Shown: in pieces, positions 1 to 11,035 of the stretch
How the letters are laid out: the number at the start of each line of letters is the position of its first letter
Position numbering within the stretch: position 1 is the stretch's first letter
NCBI RefSeq assembly: GCF_036898095.1
Contig: NC_090735.1
Location: 4,396,602-4,460,601 of the forward strand
DNA length: 64,000 bases
Reading direction: 5' to 3'
Origin: Palaemon carinicauda
Taxonomy: Eukaryota > Arthropoda > Malacostraca > Decapoda > Palaemonidae
Program-made: the position numbers and the translations under genes
Notes under the pieces: model-generated
What the model was told of the DNA's origin: nothing
The model's database searches: none
Seen by the model: the letters and a program-made list of their open reading frames with translations, nothing else

Positions 1-2279
1 GCCTCATTCCTCCGGGGGGAAGTCAAGGAAGAGCGGCACCATTGACTTAACTCCCATTCCCTCGGGTCAGGCGGATTAAGTTGCCCCTCCAAGTGGGACA
101 GTTTCTTCCATCATCGGAAATAATTCTATTACCACTTCTATTCCAGATAACGTACGAGCGGTATGGCCAGCCCTTGGACTTCCTGTTTCTCCTTCGGTGG
201 AAGTGTGGAACCAGTTCCTCGCGGGCACGGTTTTACCTCAGGTCCCTTCTGTTTTGGAACCTTCGGGAGTTCCGGACCTCGCCGACATCCTGTCAGCCCA
301 ATCGGTGGCCGCTGAAGTGTCAGCAGATGTAAGAAATTCAGCTCCCGCAGAACCTACTTCGCTCCATGCTTGCGCTTCTACGAAACAACGTCGCAAGCGC
401 GATCATCGCGATACCTCCCCCTTCTCCTCCTCCTCCTCCTCATCGTATTCGTCGTCCTTGGAGGATAGGAGAGAGAGAGAGGCTACATAGGAAGGGACGT
501 CATCGTTCTAGCTCTTCCTCGCCTTCTGTCTCTTCACGAAATGTCTCGCCGAGAAGCGATAAGCGCTCTCGCCATAAACATAAGAAGAGTACATCCTCGC
601 GCCATCGTTCTGCTTCGCGATCGTCTTCCTCTCGTGAGGAATCATCTAGGCGCTATAAGAAGAAGAGCTCTACGATACATTCGCGCTCTTCGTCACAAGA
701 GTTTTCTCGTAAGCGCAATAAGTGCTCCCGTTGGGTCGATGTTAAATCTAAGGAAAGAGAGCACTCTGAGCGCGATTCCTCCCCTTCACATTTTATCGGG
801 AGGAGCTCAGAGCGCTCTAGGGAAGGGAGAAAGAACTCTTCTTCTCGCTGCCGCTTTACAGTATATCAAAAGAGAGAGAGCGCTCCCGTCCTTCAACCTC
901 CCGATCACGCAAAACTCCGGTCTTAACCGCGCGGGGTCATTCACCTCGCCCTCGCGGGTCGGACAGAACAGCTCCCGTTCCCGTACTTTCTAACGAGTTA
1001 CGGAATATGAGCTTCACGAGAACTTCAGAAGAAGACGTAGGTGTTCAACCCTTCTTCTCTTCGGCTGAGAACAGAGGAGAAAACCGATCAATGCAACCTC
1101 TTATTGAGACAGTACCGTTAATTCGGTTGCCTTCGCCTAAACCATCGACTTCCAGGCAAGATCAGGCGCGCGCGGCGCCATTGGCTAGCGCCCAGCCTTC
1201 CCTGGGAATATCGGCAATGGAGTATGCTACTTCACCGTTGCCTTCAGACACTCGGGCTTCTATCGCCCCCCCTCGCGAGGAATTAGCGCGACCGGAAGAT
1301 TCCTCGGAAGAACAACCATCAAAAGATTTATAGTCCGCCTATCTGAGGGGTCTAAGAACGATGTGTAATATCTCAGGCCTCGGAGATTTACATCTGTCAC
1401 CTCGACATACCGACGATCCAGCCTTAGACAGACTATGTCGTCCTACACCAAACCCTAAGACCAGAATCGAACTTCCTTGGTCTATTCACACTGCAGGCCG
1501 TCTTGAGGAAGGTCTCGCAGGCCGTCTCAGGGGAAACGGGTTCCTTGAAGTCTCAAGGATCCCATAAACTTCTGCATTTTCCTTTTTTGAGGCAAAGGTG
1601 GTTTTACAAGGTCAGAGATGCCAACCCTTCTCCTCTGACACTGGATCCCCTCACAGCAAGGCTCACGCCTGGCTGCTCTGCAGAGAGACTCTCTTCTCTC
1701 CCAGTCTCTTTCACCGCCACAGAAGCCTCGGCAATGGAAGCAGTGTCAATGTCCCTTCTGGAGGCATTATCCTGGTTTGACACATTGTCAGGTACAGTCG
1801 GCTACCTAGCTAGTCACGAAGACCTTTCAAACCAAAACTCCATGCAGTCCCTACAAGAAGTCCTGGCAGCCGGGGTCAAAACAATGGTCTTCCTAACTGC
1901 TACGGCTGCAACAATGTGGGGCAACTGAATTCTCAAAAGGAGGGAATCGGTAGTCTCCAGACTTCATGGGAGCATCGGTAAGACTGAAAAGTCTAATTTG
2001 AGGAACTCGCATCTTCTGCAACCTATCCTCTTTTCTAAGCAGGCGGTCTCCTCTGCCCTGGATACTTGGAGGAAAGAGACGCAGGACACCACGATGCAAA
2101 AGGCTGCTTCCTTTCGCTCAATGCAACAGCAGCCAACTCCACAACCCAAAGTAACAATCGCAAATCCAATGCCAGCCAAGACCCCCTTCCGCCCCTCTTT
2201 TACACCCAAACCAATGGGCAGAGGAAAGTCGGCTCCTCCTAAGGCTAAAGGCAGAGGGAGGAACCCTAGACAGAAATAG
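1..2279 (+). pseudogene. gag: D1 gag remnant with Arg/Ser-rich region
   Basis: The frame ending in a TAG at 2277-2279 is readable in pieces (about 366-926, 1007-1333 in another frame, 1503-1928, 1998-2279). The piece at about 470-900 is extremely rich in Ser and Arg (runs of RS/SR dipeptides with Lys), unlike the gag of D2 or D4. The C-terminal piece (1998-2279) ends in a Pro/Lys/Arg/Gly-rich basic tail, as in the other DIRS gags here. Stops near 926 and 1333 and frame changes indicate decay. The N-terminus may lie outside the window. Assignment rests on position before pol and on the basic tail; I do not recognise a domain in the middle. Confidence 0.6.
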
Positions 2280-2300
2280 GGTCACGGCTCCCCCCTCACA

Positions 2301-4036
2301 GTGCGTAGGGAGGTGCCTGCAGGGGAGTTGGAGGAGGTGGAAGGCTATAGGGCCCATGCAATGGACCATCAAGGTGCTTCGTTGGGGGTACCTCATCCCC
2401 TTCATAGACTCTCCTCCTCCTCTAACTCCTCCCCCGTTCTCGTCATCCCAGATCCCTCGGGATCCTGGGAAACAGCAAGCCCTAGCTCGGGAGATCCAGA
2501 GCATGCTTCTAAAAGACGCCATTCAAGAGGTCTCCAACGCTTCCCTGGGGTTTTTCAGTCGCCTTTTTTTAGTAGAGAAAGCCTCGGGAGGTTGGAGACC
2601 AGTAATCGATCTTTCGACCTTGAACCAGTTTGTAAAACAAACTCCATTCAAAATGGAGACAGCTGCCTCCGTGACCCAAGCGGTGTGTCCAGGAGACTAT
2701 GGCATCTGTGGACTTAAAAGATGCATATGTCCAAGTGCCGATCCATCGCACATCTCGGAAATTTCTGCGCTTTCTGGTTCAGGGTCGAATCTTCGAGTTC
2801 AAGGTCCTGTGCTTCGGCCTCTCGACCGCCCCACAGGTCTTTACAAAGATTTTCAAACTCGTATCTTCGTGGGCCAATTCATTTGCTAAGATACCTGGAC
2901 GATTGGCTACTCCTAGCCTCGTCTAGGGAACTAGCTCTGGATCATCTGAGAAGACTTCTGAGCCTTTGCAAGGACCTGGGGATCCTTGTAAACGCAGAGA
3001 AGTCTTGCTTGACTCCGACCCAAGTCTTAAACTATCTGGGTATGTCCATCAACACCGAGGTAGGGAGAGTGTTTCCGTCGGAAGACAGGCTGCGGAGACC
3101 GGACCAGTCCATCGCCTATCTCCTGTCTCCACTTCTGCCTTCAGCCAAGTCGTGGCAGTGTCTTTGGGCCATCTTTCCTCCCTGGAAAAACTAGTTCCAG
3201 GCAGAAGGTTGAGAATGAGAAGCCTCCAATGGCATCTGAAGACTCATTGGTCGCAAAACACAGATTCCCCAGTCTTGGCAGTGGAGATTCCAAATCTGGT
3301 GTTACAAGATCTTCATCGATGGTTGACCAGAGAGAACACCCAAAAGGGCATTCCCCTCCAAAGCCCCAGTCTGAAGTTAATACTCTTTTCGGACGTGTCG
3401 CTACGGGGATGGGGTTCCCACCTAGGCCCGAAATTAGCATCAGGAGTTTGGTCTCCGGTAGAGAAGTCTCTCCGCATAAATCATCTGAAATTATTAGCAG
3501 CTTGGAAAGGCCTAAAATTCTTTGTAGAAGATCTACAAGGATGAGAGGTGGTTCTGATGAGCGACAACTCCACAGCCGTCTCATACATCAGCAAGCAAGG
3601 GGGTACTCTGGCAAGAGACCTCTGTCTGCTGGCAGTCCAGATTTGCCAGTGGGCAGAAAGTCACAGCATTGCTCTCACAGCCAGGTTTATTCCGGGCCGG
3701 AGAAACATCGTGGCAGATCAACTGAGCAGGCATCACCAAGTGCTTAGTGGCGAATGGTCTTTGGATCCTCAAGTAGCGAAGACAGTAATAGCTTTGTGGG
3801 GTTTCCCCACAATAGACCTGTTCGCCACATTTCTGAATGCGAAATTTCCCCGCTACGGATCCCCAGTTCCAGACCATCAGGCAGCGATCCAGGACACCCT
3901 TCAACACTCCTGGGACAACCTGGATGCATATGCCTTTCCACCCTTTTGCCTGCTCAGAAGGGTGATCAACAAACTCAGGATCTCACGGAACTGCAAACTA
4001 ACGCTAATAGCTCCGGCGTGGCCAAGCAGAGAGTGA
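2301..4036 (+). pseudogene. pol: D1 pol remnant: RT, RNase H and DAM-like domain, frameshifted
   Basis: Conserved RT blocks appear in successive frames: 'GGWRPVIDLSTLN' near 2590, 'VDLKDAYVQVPIH' near 2705 (motif A Asp), 'LCFGLSTAPQVFTK' near 2810, and 'YLDDWLLL' near 2895 (catalytic YxDD). RNase H follows with 'LFSDVSLRGWGS' near 3385, 'MSDNSTAVSYISKQGGT' near 3560 and 'NIVADQLSRH' near 3710. The DAM-like block has 'TIDLFAT' near 3812 and 'YAFPPFCLL' near 3928. At least three frame changes between 2690 and 3200, and a stop replacing the residues after 'WPSRE' (4036), disable it. The enzyme would copy element RNA into DNA. Confidence 0.85.
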
Positions 4037-5200
4037 GACGCAGACCTCCTTTCCCTGCTAGTTCAAGTGCCGAGGTTTCTACCTCCAGAACCCCGTCTGT
4101 TGACGCAGCCACACAGTGGTATCCCCCACGGGAGAATCCACTTCCTGAAGCTTCACACCTGGAGGCTGTCCAGTCTCTCCTCAGAAGCAGAGGCTTTTCA
4201 GGGAAGGTGGCTGAACACATGTCCAGGCACCTGCGCCAATCTTCCACAAACCTCTACCAAGCAAAATGGAGAGTGTTTGCAGCTTGGTGTAGAGGGCGAG
4301 ACGTGTCTCCACTCAATCCCTCTCTTCCATTAGTGGCAGACTTCTTGGTGTACCTCAGAGAGGAGAAACTCCTATCAGTCTCGGCAATTAAGGGCTATCA
4401 TTCAGCCTTAAGCCTCATCTGTAGACTGAGAGGAGTCGATCTTTCCACCTCAGAAGATATCACCTTGTTGATTCAAGGTTTTGAGAGATCTTGCCCCCCA
4501 GTGGAGATTAGACCACCACCTTGGGACTGTCCCTGTTCTTACGTTCCTTGAAGGGACCTCCCTATGAGCCCTTAAATAGGGCCTCTGACTACTTCCTAAC
4601 CCTTAAGACCGTCTTCCTAGTAGCTCTGGCCTCGGCAAAAAGGGTTGGTGAACTTCGTGGTCTATCCTACGAAGTCGCCCATTCTAGAAGATGGGGGGAA
4701 GTCTCGCTCAACTTCGTGCCAGGCTTTGTGGCCAAAACTCAGAATCCTTCATCAGCCAATGAGAGGTTTAGAGAATTTCAATTTTCCAGCCTCAATAAGG
4801 TATACAGGATACTGACCAATTGCTACTGTGCCCAGTCAGGGCGCTAAGGAAATACCTGAAGCGCACCAGACCTTTCAGACCACGCCTCCGTCATCTCTTC
4901 CTCAGTACCAATAAGGTAAAGAAGAGAACCTCTTGCAATACCATCTCTTTCTGGCTCAAGAAAGTTATTGCGAGAGCCATTCACGGAGACCCAGAGGCAG
5001 CTCAACCCAAAGCCCATCAAGTTAGGGGAGTGGCTGCCTCTCTGGCATTTAAGAAGAATTTTTCAGTCTCCCAAGTCTTAAGAGCTGGAGTCTGGAAGCG
5101 CCAATCTACATTCACCTCTCACTATTTAACTGATGTGACACATAGGTCTCTAAACACCTTTTATATAGGGCCTATTGTGGCAGGGCAACAGGTGCTGTAA
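4020..5200 (+). pseudogene. yr: D1 tyrosine recombinase remnant
   Basis: Homologous to the D2/D3 recombinases but split over three frames (about 4020-4551, 4521-4847, 4820-5200). N-terminal SAM-like part: 'SRGFSGKVAEHMSRHLRQS' and 'VADFLVYLREEKLLS'. Catalytic part: 'ASAKRVGELRGLS' (first Arg, about 4637), 'HQVRGVAASLAF' (His-x-x-Arg, about 5018) and 'FTSHYLTDVT' (Tyr nucleophile, about 5122). All four catalytic residues are still visible, so decay is by frameshift rather than active-site loss. In the family, YR integrates a circular DNA intermediate without target-site duplication. Confidence 0.85.
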
Positions 5201-5659
5201 CTACCTTTGCGCCCTTTCAGGGGACAGTAGCCATTGGTCGAGGATTCTGTGTTACACTAGGTTTTAGAAGAATATCCATCTATCTTCTGCTCCTTTCTTC
5301 TTCCTCCCATCTGGGTATCCTAATCTGTAACCAGTTTCAGCTGGACTCACCAATGGAAGTAAGGTATGAAACTCATCTGACTCCTCGCACAGGGTATAAG
5401 TTATACTCTTAGTCACGAGGATTCCCCTTTTCAAGGTCAGGGGTTTTCTATGTATGATAGGGTCCAAGTCATTGTTCCCGACCCACTTCATACTGAAACA
5501 TTTGTTTCCACGTAATTACAAACCTTCAGTTGTGCTAAGATTTTGGGGATCTACAGAGAAAAGTTAATGGGAGATTTGTTCATCAATAGAGTCTAGTCTG
5601 AGGACTATCTTCCCTAGGAATAGGGAACCCTTCGTCCACCCTGACCTCAAGAATAAGTC

Positions 5660-5772
5660 TCCTATAGTAAAGAATGAGGGTTTGTATTTAGTGTAAGAAC
5701 AAATGACAAACTTATAACAGAGTTTGTATTTTTCCTAACATACAAACCCGAATTCTTTACTCAAATCTTCCC
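5660..5772 (+). repeat. D1 internal complementary region
   Basis: The second half (about 5703-5772) is the reverse complement of the right outer end at 5944-6004, with one visible mismatch. The first half ('AGTAAAGAATGAGGGTTTG', 5668 onward) resembles the same terminus and should match the left end, which is outside the window. This junction-like block is the hallmark of DIRS1-type elements. Confidence 0.75.
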
Positions 5773-6004
5773 TCCGTCACCGCCCCCTAAGATAGTCCTA
5801 GCTAGAATCCGATTGAAGGTATTCAGTAGCCACCGGCCGGCAGTCCCCCACCCCCAACAGGTGGATAACTACTGGCCTGGTCGTTAACGACCTTGTTAAG
5901 GTTTATCTGCCGTATTTTCCAGCTCGCGCTAGAATATCTCCTATAGTAAAGAATTCGGGTTTGTATGTTAGGAAAAATACAAACTTTGTTATAAGTTTGT
6001 CATT
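5773..6004 (+). repeat. D1 right inverted terminal repeat
   Basis: Lies between the complementary region and the element edge. Its last ~60 bases are mirrored in the internal complementary region. The partner left repeat is off-window, so the exact length cannot be set. Confidence 0.6.
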
Positions 6005-6520
6005 TTATGTCTATCAGTCTTATCAGTAATGTAGTAGCTGATGCATTATTAGACAGTACACTTACATGGGTCATAAATTTTAAACATTGCCCTAGGGCCA
6101 TAGAATGCCTTATTTCTTAAACCCGTAGTATGATACTTATCAAATTATTAATAATTGTAATACTGTATTGCCATAAAATTCATAGAATTTTAGCATAAAA
6201 AATAACAGCATTTGTAAGTCTAATACTACTGTATGTTTAGGAATAGTTTAAAATTGGTAATATTAGTTGAAGGAGGAAATTTTTAGACAAAGGTTACATG
6301 ATAAAGTTTTTGTAGTTCAGCTGTCAGTTGTACAGTATATACAAAATAAGGCAAATCTATACAGTTTGTAGATAAATTTCTTTTCAAATTTTGATACTGT
6401 AGCAGAAGTGAACAACCTTTCTAGATATATTTATTCAGTATTTCTCTTCTTACAATTTGAAATGGGAATAAATTAGATCTACCTCAAAGAAAATCTTGCA
6501 AGTGACTAGTAATTTTTAAT
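6005..6520. other. Spacer between D1 and D2
   Basis: AT-rich sequence with no open frame of note, no recognisable repeat family and no RNA gene visible. Confidence 0.6.
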
Positions 6521-6533
6521 TTTCAATATTAAA

Positions 6534-6693
6534 CTTACCCGGTGATCATATAGCTGTCAGCTCTGCTGCCCGACAGAAAAAACCTAAGGACAAAATACGC
6601 CAGCGATCGCTGTACAGGTGGGGGTGTACATCAACAGCGCCATCTGTCGAGCAGGTACTCAAGTACTCCATGTCAACACAGAACCAATTTTCT
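6534..6693 (+). repeat. D2 left inverted terminal repeat
   Basis: Reverse complement of 12477-12636. It begins at 'CTTACCCGGTGATCATATAG' and runs to the 'GAACCAATTTTCTC' block. A few single-base differences separate the arms. Confidence 0.88.
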
Positions 6694-6900
6694 CTCTGTC
6701 GTGCCACCGGCAAGACCTACTAAATACGCTGTTGTTTTCTGGATTGATTTTCACGTTATTTGGTGAAGTATTCATTTCTGGTTATTAGCTATCGCTGTGC
6801 AGAAGTTATCTTCAATACTTCCTTGCATTCTTTTATTGAATTTTGGATTATTTGTTGACGACTTGGATAGATTTTGAATTCCTCCTTTGACTAATTCAAG

Positions 6901-9321
6901 ATGTCTGACCCTTCTCAAGTCCCCAAGTACAGGAAGTGTAGCGCTAGGGACTGTTCAAGGCGTCTTCCGAAGGCCTCTATCGATCCGCACACCATTTGTT
7001 CCAATTGTAGGGGTAAAGCCTGTCAATTGGAAGATCGATGTGAGGAATGCGTTGGGCTTTCGGAATTCGATTTTCAAGAATTCCTGAAATATGCACGTAG
7101 GCTAGAGAGGGATAGAGTCAGGAGGAGTTCGTCTCGCTCAGTTGATTTTTCCTCTCCCCATGCCCCACAACCTATTCCTTCCCCTGTAGTGGTTGCTCCC
7201 GACCCCCCTGCTAGCTCTCATCAACCTTCGATGGCAGATATGATGCGTGCCATCCAGGCTCTGGGTGAGAGAGTCGAGTCATTGGCGAATGACCGCAATC
7301 AACTCATGGCTGACGTCAGGGAGTTGAAAGGTAAAAGTGCAGTGGGAAGTGAAGTGAGTGTTAGTGCAGTGAAAAGTGTCAGTGTTACGCATGAGGGTGC
7401 GTCTGTTCGTGCCTGTCGTCCTCCCAGTCCGGGACCTCTTGCAAGCTCCCAAGCCCAGGGGAGAAGCAATGTCGTACGACCAAAGGGTTCGACAGGCTTT
7501 AATCAGCGGACAGACGTTCCCTCCGTGGTTTCGGACGTATCTTACCTAGATCGTCCCACCCACAAGAAGACGAGTGAGCCCGTTCATTCCTCGTCCGCGG
7601 AAGAGGTTTCACGCCAGAAACGATGGACCAAGGTCTCACGGCCTCTTAAACGCAAGGTCCCTTCCGAGCAAGTCCAACGGCCCAGGTGTAGCCACTGGGT
7701 CAGTTCGGACTCGCTGCAGTCCTCCGACGACTGCACACCTCCTAAGAGAGGCAAAGTGGTACCGCAACAGGAAGTAACTCCGTCTGTTGCCGCACCAGCT
7801 GCTGTAGACCGTAAGTGGTCTTTGCTACAGTCTATGCAGACTCAGTTAGCTTCCTTTATGCAGGAGTATCGTGCGGAGAAGGTTGACGCTGCACCCGTTA
7901 GCCTACAACCAACCACGGTTGTGCGCCCAGCAGACGCTGAGGCTGCCTGCTCCCACACTCCAGCTGTGAGAGCTCCACCACCCATGCGCAGTCGACCCTG
8001 CCAGACGCATGCTGACGTTCACCGACGCACGGAACCCTCCGTTGACGTTCGTGTGCTACCACAACAACAGGAGGGTGGAGTTAAGTTGCCGTGTTTTGAC
8101 GCGGTGCGTCAGCCTCCGCAACCCACGGTGGTCTCCGCTATCCGACCACAGTCAGGAGTAGACGCTTTGCGTCCCCACTCAGCTATGGTTGTTGCCAGTT
8201 CTCAGACTGACCAACAGTTCCATGACGTTGGGTCCAGTGCAGCCACGCATGCACCCGTGCTGCCGGACTCAGCCGACCAGCTTTTACCTACTCCTTTGCC
8301 GTTTCCTCCTCAACATTCAGACGATGGACTCTCTGATGATGACGACGCTGCACATCTTGACGACCAACACTCGGACATCGACGAACCCAAGACCACGCCT
8401 CCCTCCTTAGACTTTAGGAAAGTGCTTGCGCTGTTCAAGGATTTATATCCGGATCAGTTTGTGTCTGCAGCACCACGCTCGCCTCCCTCTGAGTTCGCTT
8501 TAGGCATGCAGTCAGCAGCACCTGCCTTTACGAAGCTCGTACTCGCTCGCTCGTCCAAGAGAGCTTTAAGGGTACTGGGAGAGTGGTTGCAGTCCAAAAA
8601 GCAACTTGGGAAGACAACCTTCATGTTTCCCCCGGCCAAGCTTGCTTCCAGATCTAGCGTCTGGTATGCCACGGGAGAAGTTCTCGGCTTGGGAGTTCCT
8701 GCCTCTGCCCAGGGCGACTTCTCAAGTCTGGTAGACTCTCCCCGCAGGCTGGCTATGAGACGCTCCAAGATTTGCTGGACTCCTTCGGATATGGACCATC
8801 TTATGAAAGGAGTTTTCTGTGCATTCGAAGTCTTTAACTTCTTGGACTGGTGTTTGGGAGCGTTGAGCAGGAAGACTTCCCCTTCTGACAAGGAAACTTC
8901 CATGCTCATTATGTCCTGCATGGACAAAGCCATACGGGATGGTTCTAGTGAGCTTGCGGCTTCTTTCGTGTCCGGGGTCCTCAAGAAGCGGGATCACCTT
9001 TGCTCCTTCTTGTCAGCTGGAGTCACCCCATGTCAAAAGTCGGAACTTATGTTTGCTCCGCTCTCGAGGTGTCTCTTCCCTGATGAGTTGATCAAGGAGA
9101 TTGCCGCCTCCTTGATCCAGAAAGACACTCATGACCTGGTGGCGTCATCCGCACGCAAAGCCACCCCTTTGCCCTCCGTGCCTAGACCCAGGATGGACAC
9201 TCCTGCGTCAAGGTTCATTCCGCCCTTTCGTGGCAGAGCCTCCAGCAGAGGAGGTGCTCGTGCCGAAAGTCAACGTGGGAGCAAGAAGAAGGGTTCCAAG
9301 TCCTCTAGAGGCAGAGTCTGA
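6901..9321 (+). CDS. gag: D2 Gag-like protein, 806 aa
   Basis: Starts at the ATG after 'AATTCAAG', a position conserved in D3. Residues 10-50 form a Cys-rich segment (Cys 13, 18, 33, 36, 41, 47, 50 with His 30) that could bind zinc. Residues ~110-145 look like a short coiled coil. The middle third is Ser/Pro/Val-rich and probably disordered. From ~500 an acidic stretch leads into a conserved helical region (about residues 510-740), taken as the capsid-like part. The tail is basic and Arg/Gly/Ser/Lys-rich. It ends with a TGA followed by C, and the same frame stays open beyond (see findings). Overlaps the pol frame by ~190 nt. Family role: nucleoprotein particle for the retroelement RNA. The gag call rests on position and composition, not on a named domain. 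Confidence 0.82.
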   Translation: MSDPSQVPKYRKCSARDCSRRLPKASIDPHTICSNCRGKACQLEDRCEECVGLSEFDFQEFLKYARRLERDRVRRSSSRSVDFSSPHAPQPIPSPVVVAPDPPASSHQPSMADMMRAIQALGERVESLANDRNQLMADVRELKGKSAVGSEVSVSAVKSVSVTHEGASVRACRPPSPGPLASSQAQGRSNVVRPKGSTGFNQRTDVPSVVSDVSYLDRPTHKKTSEPVHSSSAEEVSRQKRWTKVSRPLKRKVPSEQVQRPRCSHWVSSDSLQSSDDCTPPKRGKVVPQQEVTPSVAAPAAVDRKWSLLQSMQTQLASFMQEYRAEKVDAAPVSLQPTTVVRPADAEAACSHTPAVRAPPPMRSRPCQTHADVHRRTEPSVDVRVLPQQQEGGVKLPCFDAVRQPPQPTVVSAIRPQSGVDALRPHSAMVVASSQTDQQFHDVGSSAATHAPVLPDSADQLLPTPLPFPPQHSDDGLSDDDDAAHLDDQHSDIDEPKTTPPSLDFRKVLALFKDLYPDQFVSAAPRSPPSEFALGMQSAAPAFTKLVLARSSKRALRVLGEWLQSKKQLGKTTFMFPPAKLASRSSVWYATGEVLGLGVPASAQGDFSSLVDSPRRLAMRRSKICWTPSDMDHLMKGVFCAFEVFNFLDWCLGALSRKTSPSDKETSMLIMSCMDKAIRDGSSELAASFVSGVLKKRDHLCSFLSAGVTPCQKSELMFAPLSRCLFPDELIKEIAASLIQKDTHDLVASSARKATPLPSVPRPRMDTPASRFIPPFRGRASSRGGARAESQRGSKKKGSKSSRGRV

Positions 9322-11035
9322 CTGCCACCTTCTTCAGACAGCAGTGGGAGCCAGGCTCAAGAACTACTGGCAGGCCTGGGAGAACAGGGGCGCAGACGCA
9401 CAGTCTGTGAAGCTGCTCAGAGAGGGGTACAGGATTCCATTCTTGTGCAAGCCCCCTCTAGCAACAACTCCCATCGACCTCTCTCCCAGGTACAGAGAGG
9501 AGGACAAGAGACTAGCTTTACAGCAAGAGGTGTCTCTCTTACTTCAAAAGGGAGCGGTAGTCATAGTCCGGGACCATCAATCCCCGGGCTTCTACAACCG
9601 TCTCTTCTTAGTGGCGAAGAAGACAGGAGGGTGGAGACCGGTGCTAGACGTCAGTGCTCTGAATGTCTTTGTCACAAAGCAGACGTTCACCATGGAGACG
9701 ACAAAGTCGGTTCTAGCATCGGTCAGGAAGGAAGACTGGATGGTCTCGTTAGACCTAAAGGACGCTTACTTTCACGTCCCCATCCACCCAGATTCCCAAC
9801 CTTTTCTAAGGTTCGTTTTCGGGAAGGTTGTATACCAGTTCCAAGCCCTGTGCTTTGGCCTAAGCACGGCTCCTCTTGTTTTTACCAAACTGATGAGGAA
9901 TATTGCCAAATTCCTGCATTTAGCAGACATCAGAGCCTCCCTCTATTTGGACGACTGGCGAAAGGACAAGACGCTAGAAGCGGTCTCGGTTCCTATTTCC
10001 GAGAAGATGAAGTCTTCACTGACTTGGTGGAAGAACAACATTCTCCTCAGGTAGGGTCTGCCACTGGCTGTTCAGACCCCCGACCACCTTCTCTTCTCGG
10101 ACGCACCGGACACGGGCTGGGGTGCGACATTGGACGGTCGGGAATGGTCGGGCACGTGGAATACGGATCAAAGAACGTTGCACATCAACTGCAAGGAGCT
10201 ACTGGCAGTTCATCTGGCCTTGAGAAGCTTCAAGTCCCTCCTTCTAGGCAAGGTGGTGGAGGTGAACTCCGACAACACCACAGCCTTGGCGTACATCTCC
10301 AAGCAAGGAGGGACTCATTCGATGACGTTGTACGAGATCGCAAGGGACCTCCTCACCTGGTCAAGAGATCGAAACATATCCCTAGTAACGAGGTTCATTC
10401 AAGGCGACATGAATGTCATGGCAGACCGCCTCAGCCGGAAGGGTCAAATCATCCCAACAGAGTGGACCCTTCACAAGAATGTATGCAACAGACTATGGGC
10501 CTTGTGGGGTCAGCCTACCATAGATCTGTTCGCAACCTCGATGACCAAGAGGCTCCCAATTTATTGCTCACCGATTCCGGACCCGGCAGCAGTTCACATA
10601 GATGCCTTTCTTCTGGATTGGTCCCATCTAGACCTTTATGCGTTCCCCCCGTTCAAGATTGTCAACAGAGTACTGCAGAAGTTCGCCTCTCACGAAGGGA
10701 CAAGGTTGACGTTGGTTGCTCCCCTCTGGCCCGCGAGAGAATGGTTCACCGAGGTACTGCAATGGCTAGTAGACGTTCCCAGAACACTTCCTCTAAGAGT
10801 GGACCTTCTGCGTCAGCCGCATGTAAAGAAGGTACACCCAAGCCTCCACGCTCTTCGTCTGACTGCCTTCAGACTATCGAAAGACTCTCGAGAGCTAGAG
10901 GCTTTTCGAAGGAGGCAGCCAGAGCGATTGCTAGAGCAAGGAGGACATCCACTCTCAAAGTCTACCAGTCGAAGTGGGAAGTCTTCCGAAGCTGGTGCAA
11001 GTCGAGATCAGTATCCTCAACCAGTACCTCTGTAA
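9131..11035 (+). pseudogene. pol: D2 pol (RT/RNase H/DAM-like), internally deleted and stopped
   Basis: In the +1 frame relative to gag, with an in-frame ATG at 9131. Intact RT blocks include 'GGWRPVLDVSALN', 'SLDLKDAYFHVPIH', 'LCFGLSTAPLVFTK' and 'LYLDDW'. Directly after YLDDW the sequence jumps to 'RKDKTLEAVS': compared with D3, 345 bp (115 codons) are missing, removing the region between palm and RNase H. A TAG follows at about 10052 where D3 reads through, splitting the gene into 9131-10054 and a part resuming by 10130. The downstream RNase H ('EVNSDNTTALAYISKQ', 'MADRLSRKG') and DAM-like ('TIDLFATSMTKRLP', 'YAFPPFKIV') blocks are otherwise preserved. Non-functional as an RT. Confidence 0.9.

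Larger units (their letters stand above)
1..6004 (+). mobile_element. D1: decayed DIRS-type retrotransposon, 5' end outside the window
   Basis: Order of parts is gag remnant (1-2279), RT/RNase H/methylase-like remnant (2301-4036), tyrosine recombinase remnant (about 4020-5200), then a terminal block with an internal complementary region and a right inverted repeat ending near 6004. This order and the recombinase in place of a DDE integrase define the DIRS group. The left terminal repeat lies before base 1. Several frameshifts in pol and YR show the copy is dead. It is clearly diverged from D2/D3 and belongs to a separate lineage. The right end is placed where identity to the complementary region stops (around 'TTTGTCATTT'). 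Confidence 0.85.

Noticed and set aside
8454..8997. Minus-strand frame of 176 codons opposite D2 gag (and similar ones opposite D3)
   Set aside because: Shared between D2 and D3 only because gag is shared; no recognised domain or start context.
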